A stretch of 64,000 nucleotides of DNA from Tieghemostelium lacteum (lineage: Eukaryota; Evosea; Eumycetozoa; Dictyosteliales; Raperosteliaceae): positions 806,001 through 870,000 of the forward strand of contig LODT01000025.1 of the NCBI GenBank assembly GCA_001606155.1. Direction: 5' to 3'. The notes beneath the pieces are model-generated. The model did not search any database and was not told the DNA's origin. It saw nothing but the letters and a program-made list of their open reading frames with translations. This document shows positions 36,301 through 45,640 of this stretch, in pieces; the stretch's first letter is position 1; the number at the start of each line of letters is the position of its first letter. A program made the position numbers and the translations under genes.

Positions 36301-36404
36301 GGTACAAATTGACCTTGTTGTAATGGTATTTGGCCTTGTTGTTGAATATAATTATCACCAGTTTGATGAGGTAATCCTGTAGGTTGATTATATTGTGATG
36401 ACAT
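33363..36404 (-). CDS. sec24: SEC24, COPII coat cargo adaptor
   Basis: A single exon of 1013 residues. The first ~270 residues are Gln/Pro-rich, built from repeats of the type QGQIPMNYNQPP. A SEC23/SEC24 zinc finger follows at ~345-375 (CKRC ... CRFC). The trunk (starting about LPAYVFVIEISQ, ~420), helical domain and a gelsolin-like end (VDDGRSLVLWV, ~925) complete the SEC24 order. SEC24 pairs with SEC23 at ER exit sites and binds cargo sorting signals through its trunk. The repeat-rich N-terminus is longer than in animals but usual for dictyostelids. Divergent from the EIF1AD gene. Confidence 0.93.
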   Translation of the reverse strand: MSSQYNQPTGLPHQTGDNYIQQQGQIPLQQGQFVPPPPQQPQQDQIPMSYNQSPTQQQPQQGQIPMNYNQPPPPPSQQQQQQYYNTPNSYNQPPTQQSQQQGQIPMNYNQPPTQSPIQHQGQISMGYNQPPTQQSQQQGQIPMNYNQGVQYNNDGNQLPNIQNLSISNNNPNQYINQQQQQPPMMNTFVPSYQQGQIPQQQQGQIPMSYNQSPTQQQQQQQQPNYNNMVLPQNIQAQQQQQQQAPRIAPSQIPSSTAILEQYKSYIYKTNQEPILPPPSSVSQFCIDQQNARPNFMRSTMYTIPENEDILNQTHIPFVIHTTPFAALNHPSEMPIPQIVHPGSPVQCKRCHAYSNPFNLFTNGGRYFICRFCEFENTVEKEYFSAVLPNGLRTDFEQRPELQFGSYEFLLSTPVPPQLPAYVFVIEISQFTIQNGIVQVVIESLRRMFNNHSSSMPSRIGIITYDTEVHFWSFKKTYTQPQMKVLSKSQVFVPIEDGFLVNYQESKTLIDHFFDNILNFFRNPPAISRDFAFGAAVQSASLALEKCGGRVSVFTSNLPKGTPGNIERREKTLSPSSPASSNFYKPVAAQCVKMNVSVDIFCLPAEVCDLPTSAQLSALTGGQLYCYPNYLTDLHSDQLAQDIIENHITEFGINATAKVRCSSGITAHTHFGHFSTVQNEIQLAGVSQGKTISTLIKYDDKLKPKAKAYIQFAMIYVNLKGETRIRVHNLRLNTDSAFVSYFKDADLDSIITYLARVASRDIAGSGPSNIRTSIVDKSVDILASYRKNCAADKSPSQLILPELFKLLPLYILSMMKTPPFRLSVDISPDLRYFYQHLYTSLAPSKIIPLIYPRMYPLHHLQAHEGLLSTTAKPDHIVLPVFQRLCADQIAQNGIYLVDDGRSLVLWVQQFASQHQLKQLFDNETIVGFNNQKLYQLYQSQRSQNEYHQRVDNIVSALSQLRGHPYRSLQFSQSTQSDPLDSYLKSIFYEDKGVDSISYVDFLCQVHKQIQNKLS

Positions 36405-36822
36405 TTTTATAATGATCCTACAAAAAAAAAAAAAAAATAAAAAATTTTTTTATTTAACTTTTGAACACACCTTGCATTTTATCTAATGACTCACTTTAAA
36501 ATTACTCAGTAGTTATCTAATCTATTTTAAACAACCGATGTTGAATTAAATTTTTATACAAATAGATATATTTGATATTTTTAATCATATTTTATAAATC
36601 ATATATATTTTATATATATATATAATATAATGAGGAATTTTAGTAAAAATTCAAAATTTAGAAAATTTGATATTAAATTTATAATATGGTTTAGCATCTT
36701 CATTAAGTAATTAACATTCATGTTGAATAAATTTTTTGAATTAGTCGATTGATTATTGCAGACTCGTTTTTTTTTTTTTTTTTCACTTCATTTCATTTAT
36801 AAATAGAGAACTCAATTATCTA
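36405..36822. promoter_or_regulatory. Divergent SEC24/EIF1AD promoter region
   Basis: A 418-bp spacer between divergent starts, very AT-rich. It has a long A run near the SEC24 start (about 36421-36437), a TA-repeat block around 36608-36628, and a T run at about 36767-36783 shortly before the EIF1AD ATG. No other feature is seen. Confidence 0.45.
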
Positions 36823-37341
36823 ATGAGTCATTCTAGAAAACATGTTAAAGAACAATTTAAATCACAAATAGAACTTCAAAATGGACACTCAATTATCAAA
36901 GTTATTGATTTGAGAGGTGGTAATACTATAGAAGTACAATATCCTAGTGGTCATTGTCATTTAGCAATGATTCCTTCCAAATTTAATAAAATTGTTTGGA
37001 TAAAAAAAGGAAACTATGCAATAATTGATCAAATAGAAGATCAGTCCAATATAAGTTCTGGTATTCAAGCTTGTGTCGTTAATATTCTAAATAAGGATAA
37101 TATTAAAGATTTTCAAAAATCAAATCAATGGCCAAAAGAATTTGAAACTATTGATTTAAAACCAAAATTACAAGATTTAATTCAAAATGATGATGATAAT
37201 GATAATGATGATTATTTAAATGATCTTCCAACAAATCAAAATAGAAAAAAATATCAAGTTAGACACGATGAAAGTGAAAGTGATGATGATGATGATGATG
37301 ATGATGAAGATGATAGTGAAAATGATGATAATGTAGAATAA
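36823..37341 (+). CDS. eif1ad: EIF1AD-like S1/OB-fold protein
   Basis: A single exon of 172 residues. The first ~100 residues follow the eIF1A-type OB fold. The family-specific features are RKHVKE at the start, IIKVIDLRGGNTIEVQYPSG, and MIPSKFNKIVWIKKGNYAII. The tail is strongly acidic (Asp/Glu/Ser runs), as in EIF1AD (obelix/haponin), a nuclear protein linked to translation-factor-like RNA binding and 40S maturation. It is not eIF1A itself: the RGG/YPSG loop and the lack of a basic N-terminal tail separate the two. Confidence 0.85.
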   Translation: MSHSRKHVKEQFKSQIELQNGHSIIKVIDLRGGNTIEVQYPSGHCHLAMIPSKFNKIVWIKKGNYAIIDQIEDQSNISSGIQACVVNILNKDNIKDFQKSNQWPKEFETIDLKPKLQDLIQNDDDNDNDDYLNDLPTNQNRKKYQVRHDESESDDDDDDDDEDDSENDDNVE

Positions 37342-37457
37342 AAACTATTGTATATAATTGAATTAAATTTACTATTTTTTTTTTTTTTTTTTATTTGAAA
37401 TGTGTAAGAAAGTTTAAACTTTAAGGGTATACTCGAGTATATTGATTTAAAAAGAAT

Positions 37458-37839
37458 TTATTTCTTTAAATCATTCAATTCTTTTTGTAATTTCTTGATT
37501 TTCTCTTCAATTTTTTCAATTTTCTCCTTTTGTTCATTGTTGTTAGATTTTGGTTTAACTTCTTCCTTTGCCTTTTTCTCTCTATCTTCTTTTTCTTTTT
37601 TCTTTTAATTTTGATGATTAATATTAGTTTATTAAATTTTCAATGTATAAGGCTTATTGTATATAAATACATACCTCTCTTAATTTTCTTAAATCTTCCT
37701 TTTCCTTTTGTCTAACATAGGATGTCTCTAAAGCTTCTTCTCTATCTTGAATATCTTTTTGTGATCTTCCAAAGAGTGAAACATTTTTACTGTAATTTAA
37801 TAAAACAGTTCTACGTGCAAAAATTCTAGTTAAGGACAT
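37458..37839 (-). CDS. Mitochondrial F1-ATPase inhibitor IF1
   Basis: Exon model: 37839-37675 and 37601-37458, giving 102 residues. The N-terminus (MSLTRIFARRTVLLNYSK) is a typical mitochondrial presequence. The inhibitory core follows: FGRSQKDIQDREEALETSYV, then RQKEKEDLRKLR, matching the IF1 pattern of FGKREKAEEERYFRQKE. The second exon is a Lys/Glu coiled coil that would allow dimer formation. IF1 blocks ATP hydrolysis by the F1 sector when the membrane potential falls. The gene converges on the EIF1AD gene, with about 116 bp between stops. Confidence 0.8.
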
Positions 37840-38103
37840 TGTTTGTCTTTTATTTGATATGTAATAATAATAAAAAAAAAGTAGAAATTTTTGTAAAATA
37901 AAAAAATTTTGACAAAATGAACTATGAAGATCTTTTTTGTAAAATGATATTTCATTGAATTTTCTAAAGTACAGATTATTCAAAAAGACACCACAACACC
38001 ATATTAAACAAAATGAGAGTGTTCCCAAAGCAACCACACTATTCTTTGAGATAATCACAATAAAAAATACAAAAACTTGTGCGGAGATTGATACTGGCAG
38101 AAA

Positions 38104-38790
38104 ATATTGATGTTAGGGTTAGAGTAATGAGAAATAAAGGAAAAGCTCTACCACTAACTTACAGGTAGATTTATAAGACAAGAAATCAAAGATATTGAAC
38201 AAGAATCAGCAAGAAAAGTTAAAAGATCAATCTTGGTAAACTTACTTTTTATCCATTAATTACAAAAGATTTTTTAATAGAAGTATGTAGAAAATTCATG
38301 TATGACTCTAAATATATGTACATATTATCAAAAGGAGATATGAAAGCAACTTGTGAACAATATGTTTCAACAATGAAATTATTTTTATCACACAATGAAT
38401 CAATACATCCAGAACACTTGGATCAAGATAGATCAGATTGGATTTAAAAAGCATCACAGTGCAATAATTAATATGATTCCCTTTTAAGGTTGTAAAAATG
38501 TATGAACCCATTATGAGACCAACCATTTCAAGCATCAATCAAAAGAGCAGGGTTTAAGAAAATTACACAATATGATTTTGATAATGAAAGGTTCATTCAA
38601 TTTGGAATATATAGGGCTATTATTACAGGTACACATAGAGCATTTAAACATAACCGAAGAGATTATTATACACATTATGATTTGAATCTTGCAAAGGATT
38701 TAGGTCTTACCAAAAAATCAGATAATGGACAAGTAAAAATAAATTCTTTTGAATATTCAATAAAACTGAAAACAAAAAAGATAATGTTGA
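38104..38790 (+). pseudogene. Decayed coding sequence of unknown origin
   Basis: Plus-strand frames here encode runs of convincing protein (for example ITKDFLIEVCRKFMYDSKYM and later ERFIQFGIYRAIITGTHRAF) but the reading frame is interrupted in several places with no good splice sites. No intact ORF remains and no family is recognised. It lies at the left edge of the repeat-rich zone and could be a dead host gene or part of a mobile element. Confidence 0.45.
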
Positions 38791-38899
38791 TTTGGTGACA
38801 ACCAAAAACTTGAGTTCAATGAATTATAAGAATCATGATATTTATTTTGTTTCTTGATTTTTTATTTTTCAAAAAGCCATTTTATTTTTGATTGTCAAT

Positions 38900-39541
38900 A
38901 TGATTCAAATAATATTAGTGCTAATATTAGTAATTTCACTAACCAATGGATATATTTATCCTGAGGACTATACAAAACTTATTTCATGCCCTTATTATAA
39001 TTACTCAACAAATTCACCAATTTCTTTTACCTCAAACAATTCATCTCAGATTTATAACATCATTGTACCCCAACCTCCAAGTGATGCTCAATACATCAAC
39101 TATACTTTTTCCATTCTTCCAGACACTGTGAACTTTAATGTTGATTTTGGGTATATATCACAAAATGATAATATGTCAACATACACAAGTATGATTAGTT
39201 ATGGAATTGGCATCACAGAATTAAATTTTCCAGTTTATATGAATATAAAATATAACGTGTGGCCTGTATTACGTATCATTAATAATGGTGACCCTTTCTA
39301 CCCTTCTCAGGTATCCATCCTATCAATTTCGATTTGCTATTTCACCCTTACTAACGATCCAACAGAGTCATCTGATACTATTCCGTTTCAACCTGAATGT
39401 CCACCTCAAAATAAATGTAGCCAAGTTACAACAGGATATATTGTCTTAATTATATTAGTAGTAGTTTTATCAATTATTTTACTTCTACTTTTAGGTTACT
39501 TAATTTATCAAAGGAAATTTGGGTATCAACAAATCAAATAA
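38900..39541 (+). CDS. Type I membrane glycoprotein-like, orphan
   Basis: An ORF of 213 residues from ATG 38900 (an upstream TTG at 38888 is in frame but not needed). It starts with a clear signal peptide (IQIILVLILVISLTNG). The ectodomain has many Asn-X-Ser/Thr sites and a few Cys, and a single membrane helix (IVLIILVVVLSIILLLLLGYL) comes before a short basic tail. This is the layout of a small cell-surface protein. I do not recognise the family; the ectodomain is rich in Tyr/Asn/Ser/Ile, as in many dictyostelid surface proteins. Confidence 0.65.
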   Translation: MIQIILVLILVISLTNGYIYPEDYTKLISCPYYNYSTNSPISFTSNNSSQIYNIIVPQPPSDAQYINYTFSILPDTVNFNVDFGYISQNDNMSTYTSMISYGIGITELNFPVYMNIKYNVWPVLRIINNGDPFYPSQVSILSISICYFTLTNDPTESSDTIPFQPECPPQNKCSQVTTGYIVLIILVVVLSIILLLLLGYLIYQRKFGYQQIK

Positions 39542-40720
39542 TTAGCAATAAATTTTATTTTCCCTAAAAGACACTATCAACAGATTATATAAAATTCCCA
39601 AAATATCTCAATAAACTATTATTTTTTTATTCACACCAATGGGAGTCGTTAATTAACTCATATAACTGTGACATACCTCAAGTATTCAAACCCAACCAAT
39701 ATTTCCCCTATCACACATTTATTTTATTGTCTCTCATTTAATAGTCTTAAAGTTCTAAGAAATTGTACATAAATAATTAATTTACAAACAAATAAATAAC
39801 TTTAATAATTTAAATTAATTAAATATACAGAGTCTGTATATTTTATTATATTAATTATTTACCACTTTTTTACAGTTTTTTTTATGCACCAGAGAGAAAA
39901 GATAAAGATACCAAAAGAAGTAGAACCAGATTTTCATTGGTTTGAGATGGCAATAGTAGAATTGCAACTGGAGGCGTAGGTTTCCTCCTTTACTGGTATT
40001 TATTGAAACATAAAAAAGAAATAAGAGAAGAATATGAGCAAAGAAAGCTCCTCTCCAGAGGGATTAACCGTTAGTATATTCTCATTAGTTTTACATAGTT
40101 TCTTCCTTTATAAGATTTTCAGGACAATTATAAAGTGGGGAAAGATCTAAAGCCAAACACCTCAATCAAATTGTCTTTTTACTTAGAATTTCTACCAGCT
40201 CTTTTTAGTTTACCTCCTGCCATAATTGACAACATCACATGTACATGAAATTCCTCAGATTTATAAATCTATACAATGCATTTCATCCATTTCTATATCT
40301 GATTCAATTTTCTTTTTGAAATCTATAACATACATTTCAAGTATCAAGAAAAAGTGAAAACAGGAGGAATATATAGATTTATAAATCTGAGGATTTTCAT
40401 ACAACAATAAATTGTATACTAACTATTTGCAATATTAAATAGTTTAATAGATTTAGCTTTTCTTATTTATTCAAAACTTTTATAAATTCCAAAGATTGGA
40501 GTTTAATTTCTTAATTATATGAGTTTTGGTTTGTTGCATGCTGGAATGGGTTCTTCCAAATTGTTATGTTTTTTGGTCATAGTATATTTATTTCAAAAGA
40601 TTTATATCTCAAATATAGCTATAGAAATTGAAATTTTTAAACTTACAGTATGTATGGATAATATATAAAGACTAAACGATGTTTGTAACAGAAGAATAAC
40701 AGAATTGAGGTCGGAATAAT
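39542..40720. other. AT-rich region with small coding scraps
   Basis: There is no supported gene. Around 39893-39985 a short plus-strand frame begins MHQREKIKIPKEV. An adjacent frame (about 39955-40073) reads GGVGFLLYWYLLKHKKEIRE, like a membrane segment with a charged tail. They may be exons of a small gene or the remains of one, but I cannot join them. The inverted repeat at 40245-40400 is listed separately. Confidence 0.35.
40245..40400. repeat. MITE-like inverted repeat
   Basis: Arms 40245-40273 and 40372-40400 are inverted copies, differing at one of 29 positions. The core CCTCAGATTTATAAATCTA is identical in both arms, and the inner ATTTATAAAT is itself a palindrome. The 98-bp interior has no ORF. 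The 156-bp size and terminal inverted repeats fit a small non-autonomous DNA transposon, but no obvious target duplication was confirmed. Confidence 0.65.
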
Positions 40721-41480
40721 ATGTATGTTGTGATAGGTGGGTGTTCTCTTCTTGTTTTTTTTTCTTCTTATGGGTTCTTCTTGTTTGTAAGTTCTTGTTT
40801 GTAAGTTCTTCTTTATTCTCAGTTGTTCAAATTGGGGTTTTACTATCAATTTTTTTAACATTTTTAATTGTGTGTAATTGGGGATTGTTTAAACTGTTTG
40901 CCTGTTTCTATTGAATTCAAAATTAAGTTTCACATCGTCGTTGGAGTTGTTGATCCTTGATTGGTAGTCTAGGTATTGCCAGTTACACAGGTCCAAAAAA
41001 CTTTAGGTATTTTAGAAGTTTCCATTTGGCAATATTGATTGTTTCAGATAGTTCTTTTTTAATTATAGCTGTGTTCATTACAGGTGATGGTCTATTGGAT
41101 TTGTCAGTTTCAAAGAGGTTGTAACAGATTATATTCCACATTTGGTTCATTATTATAGCCATCAGGGTAGGGAATGTTTTCTCGTGGTGGCTAATTTGAT
41201 TTAGATCTATGGCATTTAGAATCCAAGAGTGGATTTTCTTGATAGAGTGTTAGTTGACAATGGGAACAATTTCGTTGTAGTGTTTAGTTGATAGCTTGCA
41301 GTTGAAAAAAAGTGGATCAGTGAATGTTAAATTGTAAACGTTTATTTATTGAGAGGTATTATCTGTTAAAATTGTGTTGTGGTTGGCGTTAAATGGTATT
41401 TATCTTGGTTTTGATTGTTTTGTTTTTGTGATGTGAGTTTTTATTGTGAGTTGTGATTGATACATTTATGTTGTGATAGG
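40721..41480 (-). mobile_element. Rearranged LINE 3' fragments
   Basis: 40721-41334 matches the last part of LINE ORF2 plus the start of its 3'-UTR (equivalent to about 47130-47755 of the complete copy), in the same minus orientation. It is directly followed at 41337-41480 by a copy of the more distal 3'-UTR (equivalent to about 46995-47145). The two pieces are therefore out of order relative to the intact element. The ORF2 part is interrupted, including by a 26-bp insertion (40978-41003) described as a finding. Confidence 0.75.
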
Positions 41481-41486
41481 TGGGGT

Positions 41487-41933
41487 TCATATATCACAAT
41501 GTCGCGAACAAGATCCGCAATCTATTTCCAATATAGTTAATCCACAAATTACACAAACATTGCCATTATGTTCTTCCAATTGTATTATATTATCTATAGA
41601 TAAGATTTTTGCCCCATCCTTGACAATTCTTAGATTATGTAATATAACGCCTACAGTGACAATTGTATCATTTGTCAAAGGAATAGATAATGGGATATTC
41701 ACTATAATCTCTTTACTACATGTTAAATTTGCTCTATATATCTCATTTCTCACTCTTTTGGAATATTCCCCACTATCACTCCAAACTACCATGATAATAT
41801 GATCATGCCTATAAGTATCACTAATGTTTATTCTGGCTTCGAAATTTCCCATTATTCTGCCATTCTCATTACTAATAATTTTTAAACTATCCGTTAAGAT
41901 GGAAATTTTGATAGGATAGCTAAAAGGGGTCAT
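41487..41933 (-). CDS. Unrecognised ORF beside LINE debris
   Basis: An ORF of 148 residues. It is beta-rich looking, with a Cys cluster at the end (VCVICG ... IDCGSC). It abuts the LINE 3'-UTR fragment at 41480, so the last residues or the stop may have been created by that insertion. Its codon use looks protein-coding. It may be a truncated host gene fragment; no family is recognised. Confidence 0.4.
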   Translation of the reverse strand: MTPFSYPIKISILTDSLKIISNENGRIMGNFEARINISDTYRHDHIIMVVWSDSGEYSKRVRNEIYRANLTCSKEIIVNIPLSIPLTNDTIVTVGVILHNLRIVKDGAKILSIDNIIQLEEHNGNVCVICGLTILEIDCGSCSRHCDI

Positions 41934-42359
41934 TCTAGATAAATTCCAAAGTTTTAAATGATTGAAAAAAAAAACTGGTGTCCTTCGAAATAAAACTTGT
42001 AAATCTCATTTTCTACAACCAATTTTTTTTTTAAAAAAAATCAAGATTTTGCGAATGAAATTTTTTCAAAAATGCAAAAATATAAAATTCAACAGGTGAA
42101 TTGGAGATATTCAATTTCATTACCATGATTGGCATGAATGGAACTAAGAGCAGACAATTTAATTGTTTGACGGGTTATATCCTTGGTTTTTTTGCTCTTC
42201 TTTTCTTTTGTTCAAGTTATATTTATATTTATTGGTGCAAGAGTCTTTAAGAACACTATTCTCTTTATGTTTTCCCTCATTGAAAGTCATTGAGTCAGGG
42301 AGCAATAATGTTCAAGATAGAAACCAGTGTGCTTTAAAAAATAATGAACATATGTAGAG

Positions 42360-42605
42360 ACCTTTTGACCCGGGTAAAGTGTCATCATTAACATCATAAT
42401 TTGGTACTGGAATAGATTTACTAGTAGTAGTGGTAGAATTTAGCAGAAGTGTTGTTGTTATTATTATTACTTGTGTTATTTGGTCCGATGGTGGGTGATC
42501 ATGTGATGATACACTTGTACTATCAACACTACCAGAAATACTATTTACATTACTGTCTCCTGCTGTGGTTATTGGTGTTGTAGCTCCTCCTGATGAAACT
42601 GTGGT
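42360..42605 (-). pseudogene. Ser/Thr-rich coding fragment
   Basis: On the minus strand one frame reads through Ser/Thr/Asp-rich protein (for example SSGGATTPITTAGDSN, then TSKSIPVPNYDVNDDTLPG) in a low-complexity style typical of dictyostelid proteins. No start codon or adjoining exon is found and the frame shifts within the segment. It is probably a piece of a lost gene. Confidence 0.35.
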
Positions 42606-42657
42606 GGAAGTGGACTAGTCCAGGTGTCATAATCTAATATTAGTTATATAATAACCC

Positions 42658-43085
42658 AAGGATGGTAACAGAGATATACATCATCGTAATGACTACAAAA
42701 CACCTTCAAAAGATACCAATAGAGACTATAATAGAGACAGAGATAGATATAATGATAATAGAGATAGGGATTATAAAAGAATCAATGATAGCTCTCAAGA
42801 GAGGTGGTTATTGTAGCCGTAACGATAGTATCTATCAATATATCTCAGACCATCTCATCTCAGATCACATCATAATCACATCATACATCTATTATTCCGA
42901 GCTCAACTCTGTTATTCGTATTCATAAAATAAAGACTATCGCTATCGTAAGTTCCATTACTATGATAATGTAAACGTATTGGATAAATCTTTCTTAAGGG
43001 ATTAAAATAGATATTATAATCGAGATGATTATAAGATTACATCTAGGACTATAATAGTGATCAAAGATTCACAAGAAATAGTTGT
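42658..43085 (+). pseudogene. Arg/Asp-rich coding fragment split by an LTR-like insert
   Basis: The left part (42661-42803) encodes repeated RD/RDY/NRD units (DYNRDRDRYNDNRDRDYKR). A similar RYYNRDDYK stretch resumes after about 43005. The segment between them resembles an LTR end. RD-rich tails occur in RNA-processing proteins; here only a disrupted fragment remains. Confidence 0.35.
42805..43000 (+). mobile_element. LTR-like remnant
   Basis: It starts TGTAGCCGTAACGATAGT and continues with ATCTCAGA/CATCTCA/CACATCAT repeats. The same opening and repeats follow the fossil chromodomain segments at about 46035 and 46604. It is a solo, diverged LTR-type piece, treated as a fossil; its right end is approximate. 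Confidence 0.4.
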
Positions 43086-43232
43086 TAGTCTCTTCTCCGA
43101 GTTTGAATCCCCACTATTCTCCTGCACTCTGGTGGGTTCCAAAAAGATTTTTTGGATATTTTTGATTTTTACGACAAAATAAACCAAATTTTTGTATTTC
43201 GTATTTTTACCATATTAATACATAACTGGGCA

Positions 43233-43247
43233 TTCCAGGGGCAAAAC
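43233..43247. repeat. Target-site duplication of LINE-B, distal copy
   Basis: TTCCAGGGGCAAAAC, identical to 46899-46913. It lies next to the nine-T run that is the poly(A) of LINE-B on the minus strand. Confidence 0.85.
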
Positions 43248-43548
43248 TTTTTTTTTGTGGCCTGTGTAATTAGCAATACGCTAATACGGCGGCAATCAGT
43301 TATATAAGTTAATTTATTGAATTATATTTTTGTTTACATTAGTTTATATATTGTTGTTAATTTGTTAAGTTGGGTTGTATTATTGTGAGTAATTTGTTTT
43401 TTTTTTTTTTTTTTTGGATTCTTCATTTCCTTGGGTTTCTTCTTGAGGTGTAATAATATTTCAATTGAGTGATCTTCTAATTGGTTCAGTTGTGGGGTGT
43501 GATTTTTGTTTTTTTGTTTTTTTTTTTTTTTTTCTTTTTTGAATATGT

Positions 43549-45640
43549 TTAATTGTGTGGAATTGGGAGGGGTTTAAGAGGAGTTTGCCAACTCCTATTG
43601 AATACAGATTTTAGCAGGACATCATCATTATTACCTTTTATTTTAGATTGATACGCTAGGTATTTAAGTAGTTTCCATTTTGCTGTGTTGATGGTGTCTA
43701 TCAGTTCTTTTTGGATTATAGCAGTGTTCATTTCGGGGATCGGTTTGGTTTCTTTGTCAGTTTCAAAGAGATTATAGCATACGATTTTCCACATTTGGTG
43801 CATTACTATCGAGATCAAGTTAGGATATACTTTTTCTGTTTTGTTGATAGTGGTCAGGTCAGTAGCATGAATGTTCCAGAGGTGTATCTTTTTGAATGAT
43901 AGATGGTTCACTATTTGGACAATAGCAGGGGCATATGACGTTGTCACATTGCATTGGAAGAAGAAGTGGACATATGGATCAGTGATCGATTGACGACATG
44001 AATCTATTGGACAGTTCATTCTTTGATGGTTGATGCCCGGAAGGCACCTTGCAAAGAATCTGAAAAGTGTGTTTCTTCCTTTGTGGTGGATGACTTTGGA
44101 TATCTTTTGGAATATACCGGTGATGTTGATATTATACCGTAGGTTCTTCTGACCATCTGTAAGTCTAATGGACGTGTATTTCTTAATGACTAGGTTGGCG
44201 TATATATCTCTGAGTTTGATTGGTCTGTTAGACATGTTTCTGATTCCATTTACCCACTTGACATCTTCAGTTTCTTCATTTAGTTTATTCAATTTGGGCA
44301 TGGTAGCAGCGTGGTTGGTTCTATAATCTTTCCAAGCTTCCATTTGATTTCTCAGAATGCTAGATACTATTCTACCTGTTGTTACTTGTTGAATATACCA
44401 CTGTTGTACTTCATTACATTCTCTATCAAAGTGGATGCATAGGAGTCTATTCATGTTCCATATCTTGAATGCTTCTTGTCTGAGTTCCAGATCCCACATC
44501 TTAATACCACCAACTTCCCAGTCTGCATAGGCTCTGTCCATTGTCATTAGTGTTTTGTATTTTGTCTCTGGTTCGAAAGTGTTTCTCATAGAAGAGAATA
44601 GAAACCATTTAGACACGTTGTTGACTTTCTCTATTTGTTCTTTGGTCATCGAGTCTATGTAACATTGGTAGGTTAGCTTGGATAGTGCATAGGTTTTAAG
44701 GATAGCCATTTTTGATCTAAGGGTGTAACCTTCTTTTTTCCAGTTGCTTAAAAGTACTGTTATTTCTTCTATTATTTGATCTATTTTGCTATTCAGCCCT
44801 TTACCTGTGAAATTTAAACCCAGGTATCTTTCAGGGACCTCACTCAGTTGGAATGGGAGGTTTGTAGGAGTACTCTTTCCAGTTGCAATCATTATGGTCT
44901 TGTCTGCATTTAGAGATGAAGATGTACCTTTACAGTAGAGCTTGATCCATTCCAAGACTTTGTTGAGATCATCAACTGATGAGTTGATGGAAGCTATGTC
45001 GTCTGCAAACGCTCCAATCTTAATTGGTGTTGTCATGCTATTTAATAAAATCCCTTTGATTTCTTTGTCATTTAAAATAGCTTGGATTAGAGGTTCTATA
45101 ACTATTGCAAAAATGGTAGGAGAGAGAGGGTCCCCTTGTTTGGTACCTCTCTTTATGACCACAGCTCCTGACATAGTATTGTTCACTTTCACTCTGTTCG
45201 TAGTACCTTTTAGCAAGTTCATGATCAGAATGATCGTTTGATGGTGAACTCCTATATGTATTAGCGTTCTGTAGATAGATGGATGGCTTATAGAGTCAAA
45301 AGCTTTGTTGAAGTCGAAAAAAGTTATCAACGTATTTAACGACTGCTTATTGCTATGATCTATGACTTCTTTCATGATTTGGATGTTGTCTTGGATGAAA
45401 CGTTTTGGTACAAACCCGTTTTGGTACTTGTTGATTATTACTTGAGTTATTTTCAGGAGTCTATTATTTATAACTTTGCTCAGTATTTTGTAGTCCGTAT
45501 TTAAGAGAGTGATCGGTCTTCTATTAGAGATCAGCAGTTCATCTCCTTTCTTAAATAGAGTAGTGATAATGCCTTCTTTGAATCTAGGGTTGATATCTTT
45601 TCCATTTAAAGAAGTTTGAAAACAATGTAGTCATTAGAAT
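43549..45640 (-). pseudogene. LINE-B reverse transcriptase fragment
   Basis: The longest ATG-initiated ORF (608 residues, 43549-45375) is only part of the frame; RT-like sequence continues in frame to about 45633. It includes the fingers region (RRPITLLNTDYKILS), FNKAFDSISH, KQGDPLSP and the catalytic FADD box (about 45000; F replaces the usual Y). A C-terminal Cys/His motif lies around CPIDSCRQ...HFFFQC, and the end is PLPIPHN. It cannot move on its own because ORF1 and the endonuclease are missing. The N-terminal end was separated by the inserted fossil sequence. Confidence 0.85.

Noticed and set aside
35570-36382. Two plus-strand Val-rich ORFs over the SEC24 N-terminus
   Set aside because: Antisense shadows of the Gln/Pro repeat region of SEC24.
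41473-41802. 109-codon plus-strand ORF
   Set aside because: Antisense of the better-looking minus-strand ORF 41487-41933.
42163-42357. 64-codon plus-strand ORF
   Set aside because: Leu/Phe-rich from AT-rich DNA, no start context, no family; likely chance in the repeat-rich zone.
43107-43143. Sequence like a tRNA T arm (GAGTTTGAATCCCCAC)
   Set aside because: No matching acceptor stem, D arm or anticodon arm can be built around it on either strand.
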